From Atlantibacter sp. RC6 (GTDB lineage Bacteria > Pseudomonadota > Gammaproteobacteria > Enterobacterales > Enterobacteriaceae): 64,000 bases of DNA. The position numbers and the translations under genes were made by a program. Positions 39,900 through 48,838 of this stretch are shown one piece after another. The DNA is taken from positions 124,001 to 188,000 of the forward strand of contig NZ_JACHZE010000001.1 in NCBI RefSeq assembly GCF_014193285.1, read 5' to 3'. The notes beneath the pieces are model-generated. The model searched no databases and was not told the DNA's origin. It worked only from the letters and a program-made list of their open reading frames with translations. Every line of letters starts with the position of its first letter. Positions within the stretch are counted from its first letter, which is position 1.

Positions 39900-40118
39900 A
39901 AGGCTAACTCCTGAATAACAGCAAACTGGCAAGGCGCCAGTCACACGATGCATGCACAATAACAGTTGGAAATTGCGCTTGCCAGTAGGTTACACAATTC
40001 ACTGGCTTAATAATGAACTCCCGCTACAATAGTCTGACTATTCCCCTGCAACCTCTTCTTGCTGCCACCGTTGGCGGCTTTTTGTTTTTCATATAACAAC
40101 AATATAAAAGGTGTTCTC

Positions 40119-41492
40119 GTGCAGAAGTATTTTGTCGAAGCGCGTCAGTTATTAGCTCTGGCGATCCCGGTGATCCTCGCGCAAATCGCCCAAACCTCAA
40201 TGGGATTCGTCGATACGGTGATGGCCGGTGGTTACAGCGCCACCGATATGGCCGCCGTCGCCATTGGCACCTCGGTGTGGCTGCCTGCCATTCTGTTCGG
40301 TCACGGCCTGCTGCTGGCCCTCACGCCGGTTATCGCCCAGCTTAACGGCTCCGGGCGGCGCGATCGCGTGGCGCATCAAATCCAACAGGGATTCTGGCTG
40401 GCGGGCATGGTGTCGCTGTTAGTGATGTTTGTGCTGTGGAATGCCGGTTACATCATCCACGCCATGCACGATATCGATCCGCTGATGGCGGATAAAGCCG
40501 TTGGCTATCTGCGGGCGCTGCTGTGGGGGGCGCCGGGCTATCTGTTTTTCCAGGTGATGCGTAACCAGTGCGAAGGGCTGGCGAAAACCAAACCCGGCAT
40601 GGTGATGGGCTTTATCGGCCTGCTGGTTAACATTCCGGTGAACTATGTTTTTATTTACGGTCATTTCGGGATGCCGGAACTGGGCGGCGTCGGCTGCGGC
40701 GTGGCGACGGCGGCGGTGTACTGGGTGATGTTTATCGCCATGCGTTCTTACGTTACCCGCGCCCGTTCGATGCGCGATATCCGTAGCACGTCGGGCTTCC
40801 AGAAACCGGACTGGGCCGTGCTCAAGCGCCTGACCCAACTCGGCCTGCCCATCGCGCTGGCGCTGTTTTTCGAAGTCACGCTGTTTGCGGTAGTGGCATT
40901 GCTGGTCTCTCCGCTGGGGATTGTCAACGTGGCCGGTCACCAGATTGCGCTGAACTTCAGCTCGCTGATGTTTGTATTGCCGCTGTCGCTGGGCGCGGCG
41001 GTGACGATCCGCGTCGGCTATCGGCTGGGCCAGGGCTCGACGCTGGAAGCGCAAACCGCGGCCTGGACCGGGCTGGGCGTCGGGGTCTGCATGGCGGTGT
41101 TCACCGCGCTGTTCACGGTGATTTTCCGCGAGCCTATCGCCCTGCTGTATAACGACAATCCGGCGGTTATCGCCCTTGCTACCCAGTTGATGCTGCTGGC
41201 TGCCATCTACCAGATTTCCGACTCCATCCAGGTGATCGGCAGCGGTATCCTGCGCGGTTATAAAGATACCCGTTCGATTTTCTTTATCACCTTTACTGCC
41301 TACTGGGTGCTGGGATTGCCGAGCGGCTATATTCTGGCGTTGACCGACTGGGTGGTCGAACCGATGGGCCCGGCGGGCTTCTGGATGGGCTTTATTATTG
41401 GCCTGACTTCCGCCGCGGTGCTGATGATGCTGCGGATGCGCTTCTTACAGCGCCAGCCGTCGTCGGTGATTTTGCACCGGGCGGCTCGCTAA
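40119..41492 (+). CDS. mdtK: MdtK: MATE-family multidrug efflux protein
   Basis: The 457-residue, 12-span Na+/H+-coupled MATE exporter equals E. coli MdtK (NorM) in length. GTG at 40119 is the start, since AAGG lies 8 nt upstream and it aligns with the E. coli start MQKYxxEAR. Conserved MATE features are the [13 protein letters not shown] segment in span 1 and [14 protein letters not shown] in the second half. It exports fluoroquinolones and other cations. Confidence 0.96.
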   Translation: MQKYFVEARQLLALAIPVILAQIAQTSMGFVDTVMAGGYSATDMAAVAIGTSVWLPAILFGHGLLLALTPVIAQLNGSGRRDRVAHQIQQGFWLAGMVSLLVMFVLWNAGYIIHAMHDIDPLMADKAVGYLRALLWGAPGYLFFQVMRNQCEGLAKTKPGMVMGFIGLLVNIPVNYVFIYGHFGMPELGGVGCGVATAAVYWVMFIAMRSYVTRARSMRDIRSTSGFQKPDWAVLKRLTQLGLPIALALFFEVTLFAVVALLVSPLGIVNVAGHQIALNFSSLMFVLPLSLGAAVTIRVGYRLGQGSTLEAQTAAWTGLGVGVCMAVFTALFTVIFREPIALLYNDNPAVIALATQLMLLAAIYQISDSIQVIGSGILRGYKDTRSIFFITFTAYWVLGLPSGYILALTDWVVEPMGPAGFWMGFIIGLTSAAVLMMLRMRFLQRQPSSVILHRAAR

Positions 41493-41498
41493 TGCGTA

Positions 41499-41523
41499 AA
41501 GGCACCTTCGGGTGCCTTTTTCG
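41499..41523 (+). terminator. Terminator after mdtK
   Basis: The perfect stem AAAGGCACC/GGTGCCTTT with a TTCG loop is followed by TTTCG. Confidence 0.95.
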
Positions 41524-41610
41524 TTTCATAAGGGGTTGATTACTTTCTCCCCGTTTTGCGCAGTTGCGCAGCAATCGCGTGAAATGTGGAAGAAAATTGC
41601 CATTTTCCCC

Positions 41611-41650
41611 TTGCAAGCCACCAGGGCTGCCGCTAATATTCGTCCCCGCT
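41611..41650 (+). promoter_or_regulatory. Promoter of the tRNA-Val pair
   Basis: TTGCAA (41611-41616) and TAATAT (41634-41639) are spaced 17 bp. A GC-rich discriminator (CGTCCCCGC) follows, typical of stringently controlled stable-RNA promoters. Confidence 0.75.
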
Positions 41651-41663
41651 GTCACACAGTAAT

Positions 41664-41740
41664 GCGTTCATAGCTCAGTTGGTTAGAGCACCACCTTGAC
41701 ATGGTGGGGGTCGTTGGTTCGAGTCCAATTGAACGCACCA
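41664..41740 (+). tRNA. valV: tRNA-Val (anticodon GAC), first copy
   Basis: The 77-nt cloverleaf has acceptor arms GCGTTCA/TGAACGC, the D-loop AGCTCAGTTGGTTAGAGC, and anticodon GAC at 41698-41700 in CCACCTTGACATGGTGG. The T-loop is GGTTCGAGTCC and CCA is encoded. E. coli has the valV-valW pair at the same place after mdtK. Confidence 0.98.
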
Positions 41741-41751
41741 TTCTCTACAAT

Positions 41752-41828
41752 GCGTTCGTAGCTCAGTTGGTTAGAGCACCACCTTGACATGGTGGGGGTC
41801 GTTGGTTCGAGTCCAATCGAACGCACCA
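41752..41828 (+). tRNA. valW: tRNA-Val (anticodon GAC), second copy
   Basis: Also 77 nt with anticodon GAC at 41786-41788 and encoded CCA. It differs from the first copy only by a compensated pair in the acceptor stem (GCGTTCG/CGAACGC). It is 11 nt downstream, so the two are co-transcribed. Confidence 0.98.
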
Positions 41829-41849
41829 TTTCTGTTTTAGCTCCCGGCG

Positions 41850-42368
41850 TTAATCCCCGATCCATTTTGTTAGCCAGATATTGCCCGTCCCGCGTCCCTG
41901 CACGCGAAAATGACGCCAGAACCAGTGTCGTTTCCATGGCGTTAATATTTCGTCAGTCTGGGCGTACCGCTTGCGCGGCAACGTTCCTATCAGCACCACC
42001 TCATCCTGGGCATGGCTTAACAGCTTACGCAGCGATCCCTGGCGCAGCAGATCTCTGCCCTCGCTCACCCAGTATGTCGCTATGCCCTGTCGGTTGACCG
42101 TCTCGATTAACACCAGCGTCCCGTCCTCAAGCGTAATAATAACCGGCGTCACCTCACTGCCCCAACTCACGCCATGACGCTTGACGCAGTTCAGCTCCAG
42201 ACCCATCAACGCCGCCAGTTTTTCGAGCAGGGTATCGCGCCGGGCCAGGTTTTCCACCCGTAACTGCTGGCGGACAGTGGCGATATTTAACGTCAGGCCA
42301 AAGGTCGATGCGCTACGCGCCAACAATCTCAGCCAGGACTCAGCCACATTTATGGATATAGTCATCAT
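41850..42368 (-). CDS. Stand-alone protein resembling the N-terminal domain of type I secretion ABC transporters
   Basis: A 172-residue frame starts 12 bp after the gspB stop, with an AAGGAT ribosome-binding site, and ends 21 bp from the second tRNA-Val. The pattern TPVIITLEDGTLVLIE, then LPRKRYAQTDEILTP and KRHWFWRHF, resembles the degenerate C39-like domain plus first linker of LapB/SiiF-type T1SS exporters. In those, LLLLxDGRxxVL and HWFW precede the membrane domain. Here translation stops 17 residues after HFR, with no membrane or ATPase domain. Two readings are possible: a remnant of a deleted exporter gene, or a domain now working alone as third gene of a gspA-gspB operon. The family assignment is by eye only. 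Confidence 0.5.
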   Translation of the reverse strand: MMTISINVAESWLRLLARSASTFGLTLNIATVRQQLRVENLARRDTLLEKLAALMGLELNCVKRHGVSWGSEVTPVIITLEDGTLVLIETVNRQGIATYWVSEGRDLLRQGSLRKLLSHAQDEVVLIGTLPRKRYAQTDEILTPWKRHWFWRHFRVQGRGTGNIWLTKWIGD

Positions 42369-42380
42369 TTATCCTTGTGG

Positions 42381-43166
42381 TTAAGGTTTCCAGTCCTTAA
42401 GCGACGGCAACGAATAAGGCTTCCCGTCGATTTTCACGATCAGTTGGTCGGTCATGATTTTGCTGATCACCACGTTCTGAGCCAGGCTATCGCCTTCTTT
42501 ATAGAGATGATTGTTAAGTTTGACGCGGCTTTTACTGCCGTCGGAAGAGTACATATGCTGCTGATATTTGAGATAAGGCAACCGCTGGCGCATGGCGTCT
42601 GGGGAGTCGATAGCGCTTTCGTCGCGGCGCTCTTCCACCGTGCGGGTGGCGGATTGCGCTGGTTCATCCATCGCGCCCTGCGGCACCTCCGAATTATATT
42701 CCCGGCTCTGCTCGCGTAGCGCCATAGCCAGTTTTTCACGCAGCTTTGCCGAGATCTCATCCGTGCCGCCGTCTGGCGGTGTCATCAGCGAACTCTCCTG
42801 AAACGCAGGAAGGTCATTTTCAGGCGGCGTGCTAAGTTGTTTGAGCAAAGGCGAGGTCGCGAACAGCGCATTTTTGAGATCGCTGACCTCGCCCTGCGTC
42901 ACGGGCAGCGCTTTGGTGGTATAGACATAATGCACGTCGGAGATGAACGTTTCCGGCTGCACGACGTGGATAACCGGCGGTGGCGGCGGGTTGCGCAAAT
43001 TCCAGTAGAGATGCAGATAACTGCCGCCCACCACGGCGGCAGCACCGCTCAGGCCGAGCCCCAGCAGCAACAGACTATAACGTTTCCATGCAATCGGCCC
43101 GCCGGAAAGGCGAACCCCGCGATTGGTTTGCAAACTTTCATACGCAGCGGTACGAATACTGGACAT
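42381..43166 (-). CDS. gspB: GspB: T2SS inner-membrane/periplasmic assembly protein
   Basis: The 261-residue protein has one N-terminal membrane span (about residues 30-50) followed by a proline-rich stretch and a long periplasmic linker. It ends in a GspB/PulB-type domain (about residues 195-258: YQQHMYSSDGSKSRVKLNN, HLYKEGDSL, DGKPYSLPSL). GspB pairs with GspA to let the secretin cross peptidoglycan in Aeromonas-type systems. It starts 10 bp after the gspA stop on the same strand. The small domain is related to the GspC HR fold, which matters because no gspC sits in the main operon. Confidence 0.85.
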   Translation of the reverse strand: MSSIRTAAYESLQTNRGVRLSGGPIAWKRYSLLLLGLGLSGAAAVVGGSYLHLYWNLRNPPPPPVIHVVQPETFISDVHYVYTTKALPVTQGEVSDLKNALFATSPLLKQLSTPPENDLPAFQESSLMTPPDGGTDEISAKLREKLAMALREQSREYNSEVPQGAMDEPAQSATRTVEERRDESAIDSPDAMRQRLPYLKYQQHMYSSDGSKSRVKLNNHLYKEGDSLAQNVVISKIMTDQLIVKIDGKPYSLPSLKDWKP

Positions 43167-43176
43167 ATTCAGCCCC

Positions 43177-44760
43177 CTATTGTTTGACGGCTACCGCTGC
43201 CAGTTCAGTCGCAGCGTCTTGTGGTTTGCTTTCCTGGGTCTGGACTTTTTGCATTTGCTGGGTGTTGGCTGAGGCATCTTTATCGCGGATAAGCCCAGGC
43301 GACTCGCCGGAGGCGATAAGCAACCTCATCAGCGTGCTCTCGCCGATTTGCCCGTCGACTTTAATGGCCATTTTGCGCTGGAATTCTTTGATGTTATCCA
43401 CCAGCGCCGCCGACCATCCGGGGGCGGTGTTTTTTGGCTTCATCAATGCCCGGCTGAGCATTTTATTCAGCCAGGCAATTTCACTGGGATCGCTTTTCGC
43501 ATCCACTTTGGTATTTCCCTGGGGAGTCAGGCGATACAGCAGGACATAATTCCCGGTGGCGGCGTGTTTGAACCAGTCGCGCGAAACTTGCCAGGTTTTA
43601 TTACCCATCAGCAAATCCATATCGTTCGGCCCGCTGCGCACCACGCTGGCATAACCTGTGCGATCGCCGACACGCAGTTCAGCAAGCCAGGGATAACCGT
43701 TTTTTTCCAGCGTCGAGACGGGGCTCTCTCCGCGCTTGCACTGGAGCTTCGCGCGCCCGGCTTCTTCACAAAACGCTTCTTCAAGCGGGACGTCATAACC
43801 CCAAACCCGAAACAGCTGGCGCATCGCGGCGACCGGTTGATCCAGCGCATCCTCGATTTTGTCGAGGGGTTTACTCGCCGGCGCTGGCGGCTGCTGCGCC
43901 CAACTGGCGGGTATGGGTAATAGAGGCGACGTATGCGGCAAGACTTGCCAGCCCGTCGCGATAAAAGCGCCCAGCCAAAGCACGCTGGCGGCTATGCCAG
44001 GCGTGTAGTGGCGTTTTTCCAGGGTGAGTTCTTTTAGCGCACCCCTCAAGTGGCGCGGTTTGATACGGGCACTCCGTTCAGCAAAGGCGGCCAGCAGCGC
44101 CATATCGGCGACTTTGCCGATAAGAGAAAGCTGACCATGGCAACGTGAATAAATCTGGCGAATTTGCCAGTCGGAAAACAGCGACGTTTCCCGGCCATTC
44201 CATTGATGTTGATACAAGAACCAACCGCGAACCTCCGGGTAATGAGGCGCGCGAAGGGTGATAGGTGTCGTTATTGCCGCCAGGATGGCGGGTGGTGTTT
44301 TTAGCGTTTCTGCGAGCGATTGATTGCCTGCCAACAAAAGGGTGATGTCCGCCCCCCGATCCCGCGCTTTATCGAGGTGCTTACGTAATATACGTTTGTG
44401 CACAAGTGTGAAGTTATCCCGAACATGTAAAACCAGCAAATAACGCGGTTCACGGGTAATATTTTCATCTGTGAAACTGAGACAGTCAGCCAATTTTTTG
44501 TCGAACTCTTTTGCTGACAGGTTATTATTTACTTCAATCAGAGCCCCTGGTGTTTCACTCTTCATCTGCACTCGGTTTAATAATTCAGAAATAATGATAT
44601 CATCTTCGCCGAAGAGCCCGATGCTGTCAGAGTCGTTACAGGCATGGGCCAACATAAGTTCAACCCCTGCAAAATAGTTAATATAGCTACGCTGCTTCGA
44701 GGCCTGAAACAGAAGCGTTTTGAAAGGTGGTTCGGTGAAGCCGAAATGCGTGAGATACAT
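43177..44760 (-). CDS. gspA: GspA: ExeA-like T2SS protein with degenerate ATPase motifs
   Basis: 527 residues from ATG 44760 (MYLTHFGFTEPPFK), behind GGAG; the frame is open 33 codons upstream. The opening motif is typical of ExeA/GspA AAA proteins. An AAA-like region (about residues 30-270) follows, then one membrane span (about 283-302), a middle domain with a C39-like VRVGDRTGYASVV-type segment (seen as LRVGDRTGYASVVRSG), and a C-terminal peptidoglycan-binding domain (IKEFQRKMAIKVDGQIG). At the Walker A position the sequence is SIGLFGEDDII (46-56), with no GxxxxGK[ST]. Walker B is LLVLHVRDN, without the DE pair. ATP hydrolysis is therefore doubtful, while the peptidoglycan-binding part looks intact. 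Confidence 0.85.
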   Translation of the reverse strand: MYLTHFGFTEPPFKTLLFQASKQRSYINYFAGVELMLAHACNDSDSIGLFGEDDIIISELLNRVQMKSETPGALIEVNNNLSAKEFDKKLADCLSFTDENITREPRYLLVLHVRDNFTLVHKRILRKHLDKARDRGADITLLLAGNQSLAETLKTPPAILAAITTPITLRAPHYPEVRGWFLYQHQWNGRETSLFSDWQIRQIYSRCHGQLSLIGKVADMALLAAFAERSARIKPRHLRGALKELTLEKRHYTPGIAASVLWLGAFIATGWQVLPHTSPLLPIPASWAQQPPAPASKPLDKIEDALDQPVAAMRQLFRVWGYDVPLEEAFCEEAGRAKLQCKRGESPVSTLEKNGYPWLAELRVGDRTGYASVVRSGPNDMDLLMGNKTWQVSRDWFKHAATGNYVLLYRLTPQGNTKVDAKSDPSEIAWLNKMLSRALMKPKNTAPGWSAALVDNIKEFQRKMAIKVDGQIGESTLMRLLIASGESPGLIRDKDASANTQQMQKVQTQESKPQDAATELAAVAVKQ

Positions 44761-45325
44761 ATTTTCTTTACTCCACACAGGTAATCTGGAATGAATAAAT
44801 ATGAGTTCCCGATCAAAAAACCGATGAAAACTGTTCAACAAACCGTTTTTGCGCCCCACTCTTTTTATTAATAAAAGTTGCGCAACATTTTCATCAGCGA
44901 ATTAATTATGGACACTTACAGCTATAGAATGAACAAACTGCAATGTCAAGAAACGTTATCTTTTTTGATTATCGATAAATATCAATTAGTTACGTTTAAT
45001 ATCAATTTTATTTTGTTATTTTGCCTTCATTTTTTTAATCATAACAATAACAACATCTACGGCTAACCTCAGATGCTAAAAGATTTTTTTACCAGTGCAA
45101 CCAGGTTGTGTTACTCATCTCAAAATTAAATAAATTAGCAGGCAAATTAAATTTGTTTATATTCAGGAAAACCCGTGAAATAACTTTTACCTGTAAATAG
45201 TAAAGTATTATTTTTATTAAATCAGCGAGATAAAAAATTTGCGGTTATTACGATAATTTATTTCTAGACATTCTAAAAATCTTGAACTAAAAATCTTTAC
45301 ATTCCACTGACACAGCGCCGCCAAT
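44761..45325. other. AT-rich divergent control region between gspA and gspD
   Basis: About 565 bp strongly rich in A+T, with many A/T runs and no credible gene; in particular no gspC, which normally precedes gspD. It should hold divergent promoters for gspAB and gspD-O. The composition is what H-NS-silenced loci look like, and E. coli gsp is H-NS silenced, but no operator was recognised. Confidence 0.65.
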
Positions 45326-47341
45326 ATGAACGATAAATTCAGACGGATAACCCTGCTCTGCGTGGGTATGATTTTCTGCGCTTCATCCCCTTCTGCAGCT
45401 GACTTTAGTGCCAGTTTCAAAAACACTGACATTCATGAATTTATTGATATCGCCGGAAAGAACCTGAATAAAACGATACTTGTCGACCCTTCCGTTCAGG
45501 GAACGATATCCGTGCGAACCTATGATTTATTGACTCAGGAGCAATATTATCAATTTTTTCTCAGCGTGCTGGATTTATATGGATTTACGGCAATACCCAT
45601 GGATAACGGCATGTTGAAAGTGGTGCGCTCGTCGGTGGCGAAAACGTCGGGCGTGCCGATTGCCGACAGCCAGAACCCAGGTAAAGGCGACGAAATTATT
45701 ACCCGCGTGGTACAGATGGTGAACGTGCCGGTCAGGGATCTGGCGCCGCTGCTGCGGCAACTCAATGATGCATCCGGTATCGGTAATGTGGTTAATTACG
45801 AACCCTCAAACGTCTTACTCCTCACCGGTAAAGCCTCGGTGATTAACCGGCTGGTGGATCTGGTAAAACGGGTTGATGCCTCTGGCGCTCAGCAGCGTGA
45901 AACCATTTCGCTGCGCTACGGAACCGCCAAAGAGATTGCCGATATGCTCAACAATCTCACCAACGAAGAGCAAAAAGGCCAGAGCGCGCCTCAGCTTGCT
46001 GCCAAAGTGGTGGCGGATAACCGTACCAATACCCTGATTATCAGCGGCCCACAGTCGGCACGCGAGCGCACCCGGCGTCTGATATCACAGCTTGACCGCT
46101 ACGAAGTCAGCGAAGGCAAAACCCGCGTTTTCTATCTCAAGTACGCCAACGCCACCAAAATCGCCAATGTGCTTAACGGCATCGGCGATAAAATCCAGGG
46201 GGATCAAGCCAAAGGCGGCGCACCCGGTAAAGTCCCGGCCGGCCCTGGAGCCAGCGGCGGCGGCAACGATCTCAACATTACCGCCGACGATCAGAACAAC
46301 GCGCTGGTGATCAGCGCCCAACCTGATGTCATGCAGTCTCTTGAACAGGTGATTGCCCGGCTGGATATACGTCGCGCCCAGGTACTGGTCGAAGCGATTA
46401 TCGTAGAAGTGCAAAACGGCGAAGGGCTGAACCTGGGTATCCAGTGGATGACCGATCACGGCATATCGCAATTTACCGGCACAGGTATGGGTATCAACCG
46501 GGTGAAAATGGGCCTGGATCAGCGTGACATTGATGGCCGCCTGACCACCACCAACCCGCTAACCAGCGTGCTGAACAGCTATAACGGGATTGCTACCGGG
46601 TTCTTTAACGGCGATTTTGGTGTGCTGCTCACCGCTATCGCCTCCGACAGCAAAAACGATATCCTCTCAACCCCCAGCGTGGTGACGCTGGATAACAAAG
46701 AAGCGTCATTTAACGTCGGCCAGGATGTGCCGGTGCTTTCAGGCTCGCAGGCCAGCACCACCGGGGATAATGTGTTCAATACCGTGGAACGCAAAACTAT
46801 CGGTACCAAACTCAAAGTCACGCCGCTGATCAATGATGACAACTCGGTCCAGCTCAAAATTGAGCAGGAGGTCTCCAGTGTCGATGCAACGTCAACAAAC
46901 AGCGCCCTTGGCCCGACCTTTAATACCCGTACCATCAACAATGAAGTGTTAGTCCGCGACGGACAGACCGTGGTACTGGGCGGGCTGGTGGAAGACTTAA
47001 CCGCCCAAACGGTGCAAAAGGTTCCCCTGCTGGGTGATATCCCTCTGATTGGCCAACTGTTTCGCTACACTAGCAATACCAAGGGCAAACGAAATTTGAT
47101 GGTGTTTATTCGCCCAACCGTGCTGCGCAACGATGTCGATTACCGCAACTCATCGAGGTCTAAATACAACTATTCCAGAGATGCGCAACTGCATCGTCAG
47201 GAAGAGAATAAGCTCGGCATCCTGCCGCCTAACGAGCCTAAAACGCTGCCGCTCTACCCTGAAGGGACCTCGCCCGTCGTGGTGCCGAGTTCAACCGTTG
47301 CCCCAACGACCCCGAAAGGTCGTAACCCGTTCCGTAACTGA
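45326..47341 (+). CDS. gspD: GspD: T2SS outer-membrane secretin
   Basis: The 671-residue protein has a signal peptide ending near SPSAA (about residue 25). The N0 domain is DFSASFKNTDIHEFIDIAGK, followed by three N domains (NVPVRDLAPLLRQL, LRYGTAKEIADML, LKYANATKIANVL). The secretin core has VPVLSG and VPLLGDIPLIGQLFRY. The tail after residue 620 is Pro/Thr-rich and ends KGRNPFRN. It forms the outer-membrane channel for folded exoproteins. First gene of gspDEFGHIJKLMO; no pilotin gene gspS is visible in the window. Confidence 0.96.
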   Translation: MNDKFRRITLLCVGMIFCASSPSAADFSASFKNTDIHEFIDIAGKNLNKTILVDPSVQGTISVRTYDLLTQEQYYQFFLSVLDLYGFTAIPMDNGMLKVVRSSVAKTSGVPIADSQNPGKGDEIITRVVQMVNVPVRDLAPLLRQLNDASGIGNVVNYEPSNVLLLTGKASVINRLVDLVKRVDASGAQQRETISLRYGTAKEIADMLNNLTNEEQKGQSAPQLAAKVVADNRTNTLIISGPQSARERTRRLISQLDRYEVSEGKTRVFYLKYANATKIANVLNGIGDKIQGDQAKGGAPGKVPAGPGASGGGNDLNITADDQNNALVISAQPDVMQSLEQVIARLDIRRAQVLVEAIIVEVQNGEGLNLGIQWMTDHGISQFTGTGMGINRVKMGLDQRDIDGRLTTTNPLTSVLNSYNGIATGFFNGDFGVLLTAIASDSKNDILSTPSVVTLDNKEASFNVGQDVPVLSGSQASTTGDNVFNTVERKTIGTKLKVTPLINDDNSVQLKIEQEVSSVDATSTNSALGPTFNTRTINNEVLVRDGQTVVLGGLVEDLTAQTVQKVPLLGDIPLIGQLFRYTSNTKGKRNLMVFIRPTVLRNDVDYRNSSRSKYNYSRDAQLHRQEENKLGILPPNEPKTLPLYPEGTSPVVVPSSTVAPTTPKGRNPFRN

Positions 47342-47356
47342 TACCGGGAGCGATTC

Positions 47357-48838
47357 ATGGATACCACCAGTAAAGCCTTCTGCTCCTATGGCTATGCCCG
47401 CGAGAACGGTATCGTCATGGCTGACGAACAGATTTATATCCGCGAGCACACGCCCCTGAGCGCGCTGCTGGAAATGCAGCGCATGTTACAGCGCCCGTTT
47501 GCGCCGGTGATCCTGACGCCGGAAGCCTTTGATGAGATCCTGGCGCGTATCTGGCAGCAGAGCACCGGCATGTCCCAGCAAATCATGGATGATATGGATG
47601 CGGATATCGATCTGATGGCGCTGACCGAGGAGATCCCGGATAACGAGGACTTACTGGAAAACGATGAAAACTCCCCGGTTATCCGGCTGATTAACGCCAT
47701 TCTTGGCGAAGCGGTAAAAGAAAACGCCTCCGATATCCATATTGAGACCTTTGAGAAAACCCTCAGCATCCGTTTTCGCGTGGATGGGGTGTTGCAATCC
47801 ATCCTTCAACCGGCTCGCAAGCTGGCCCCGCTGCTGGTGTCGCGTATTAAGGTGATGTCCAAACTGGACATCGCTGAAAAGCGGCTTCCGCAGGATGGTC
47901 GTATCTCTCTGCGCATCGGCAAACGCGCCATTGATGTACGCGTATCGACCATTCCGTCGCAGTACGGCGAGCGCGTGGTTATGCGTTTGCTGGATAAATC
48001 CAAAATGCAGATGAACCTGACGCAGCTCGGGCTCTCGGAAAACGACCTGCACTATATGCAGGAATTTATCGCCAAACCTCACGGGATCATTCTGGTCACC
48101 GGCCCCACCGGTTCCGGGAAAAGTACCACGCTGTACGCGGTGCTCTCCTCCCTCGACCGCAATCAGCGCAACATTCTGACCGTTGAAGATCCGATTGAAT
48201 ATGAGCTGGAAGGCGTTGGGCAAACCCAGGTGAATCCACGCGTAGATATGACCTTCGCCCGCGGCCTGCGCGCCATTTTGCGCCAGGACCCCGATGTGGT
48301 GATGGTGGGGGAAATTCGTGACAGCGAGACGGCGCAAATCGCGGTACAGGCCTCGCTGACGGGTCACCTGGTAATGTCAACGCTGCACACCAACAGCGCT
48401 ACCGGCGCCATTACCCGCCTGCGGGATATGGGGCTGGAGTCGTTCTTGATCGGCTCATCGCTGCTCGGCGTGGTGGCGCAGCGCCTGGTGCGCCGGTTGT
48501 GCCAGCACTGTAAACAGCCGGTTGAACTCACCCCGCAGGAGGCCGAAATGTTCGGCTTTTTGCCCCATCCCCCTAAACAGATTTGGGCGGCCAAAGGGTG
48601 CGAAAAGTGCCGTAACAACGGTTACGCAGGCCGCGCCGGGATCCATGAACTGCTGGTGATGGATGCCGAACTGCGGCGCGCCATTAATGACAATCAGGAT
48701 GAAATGACCATGGAGCCGATCCTGCGTAAAAGCACCCGCAGCCTGCGCCAGAACGGGTTACTGAAAGTGGTGCAAGGCATTACGTCGCTGGATGAAGTGC
48801 TACGCGTTACCACCACCGGCCAGGGAGACGACGAGTAA
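47357..48838 (+). CDS. gspE: GspE: T2SS traffic ATPase
   Basis: The 493-residue hexameric ATPase powers pseudopilus assembly from the cytoplasm. Walker A is GPTGSGKST (residues 249-257). The Asp box is ILTVEDPIEYELEG, Walker B RQDPDVVMVGEIRD and the His box STLHTNSA. The zinc-binding cysteines are CQHC and CEKC. ATG 47357 follows GGGAG, 16 bp after gspD. The stop overlaps the gspF start (TAATG). Confidence 0.96.
   Translation: MDTTSKAFCSYGYARENGIVMADEQIYIREHTPLSALLEMQRMLQRPFAPVILTPEAFDEILARIWQQSTGMSQQIMDDMDADIDLMALTEEIPDNEDLLENDENSPVIRLINAILGEAVKENASDIHIETFEKTLSIRFRVDGVLQSILQPARKLAPLLVSRIKVMSKLDIAEKRLPQDGRISLRIGKRAIDVRVSTIPSQYGERVVMRLLDKSKMQMNLTQLGLSENDLHYMQEFIAKPHGIILVTGPTGSGKSTTLYAVLSSLDRNQRNILTVEDPIEYELEGVGQTQVNPRVDMTFARGLRAILRQDPDVVMVGEIRDSETAQIAVQASLTGHLVMSTLHTNSATGAITRLRDMGLESFLIGSSLLGVVAQRLVRRLCQHCKQPVELTPQEAEMFGFLPHPPKQIWAAKGCEKCRNNGYAGRAGIHELLVMDAELRRAINDNQDEMTMEPILRKSTRSLRQNGLLKVVQGITSLDEVLRVTTTGQGDDE

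Noticed and set aside
44878..45066. Possible 62-codon gene between gspA and gspD
   Set aside because: AT-rich frame without a ribosome-binding site or recognisable features; it is not a gspC candidate because no HR pattern is present.
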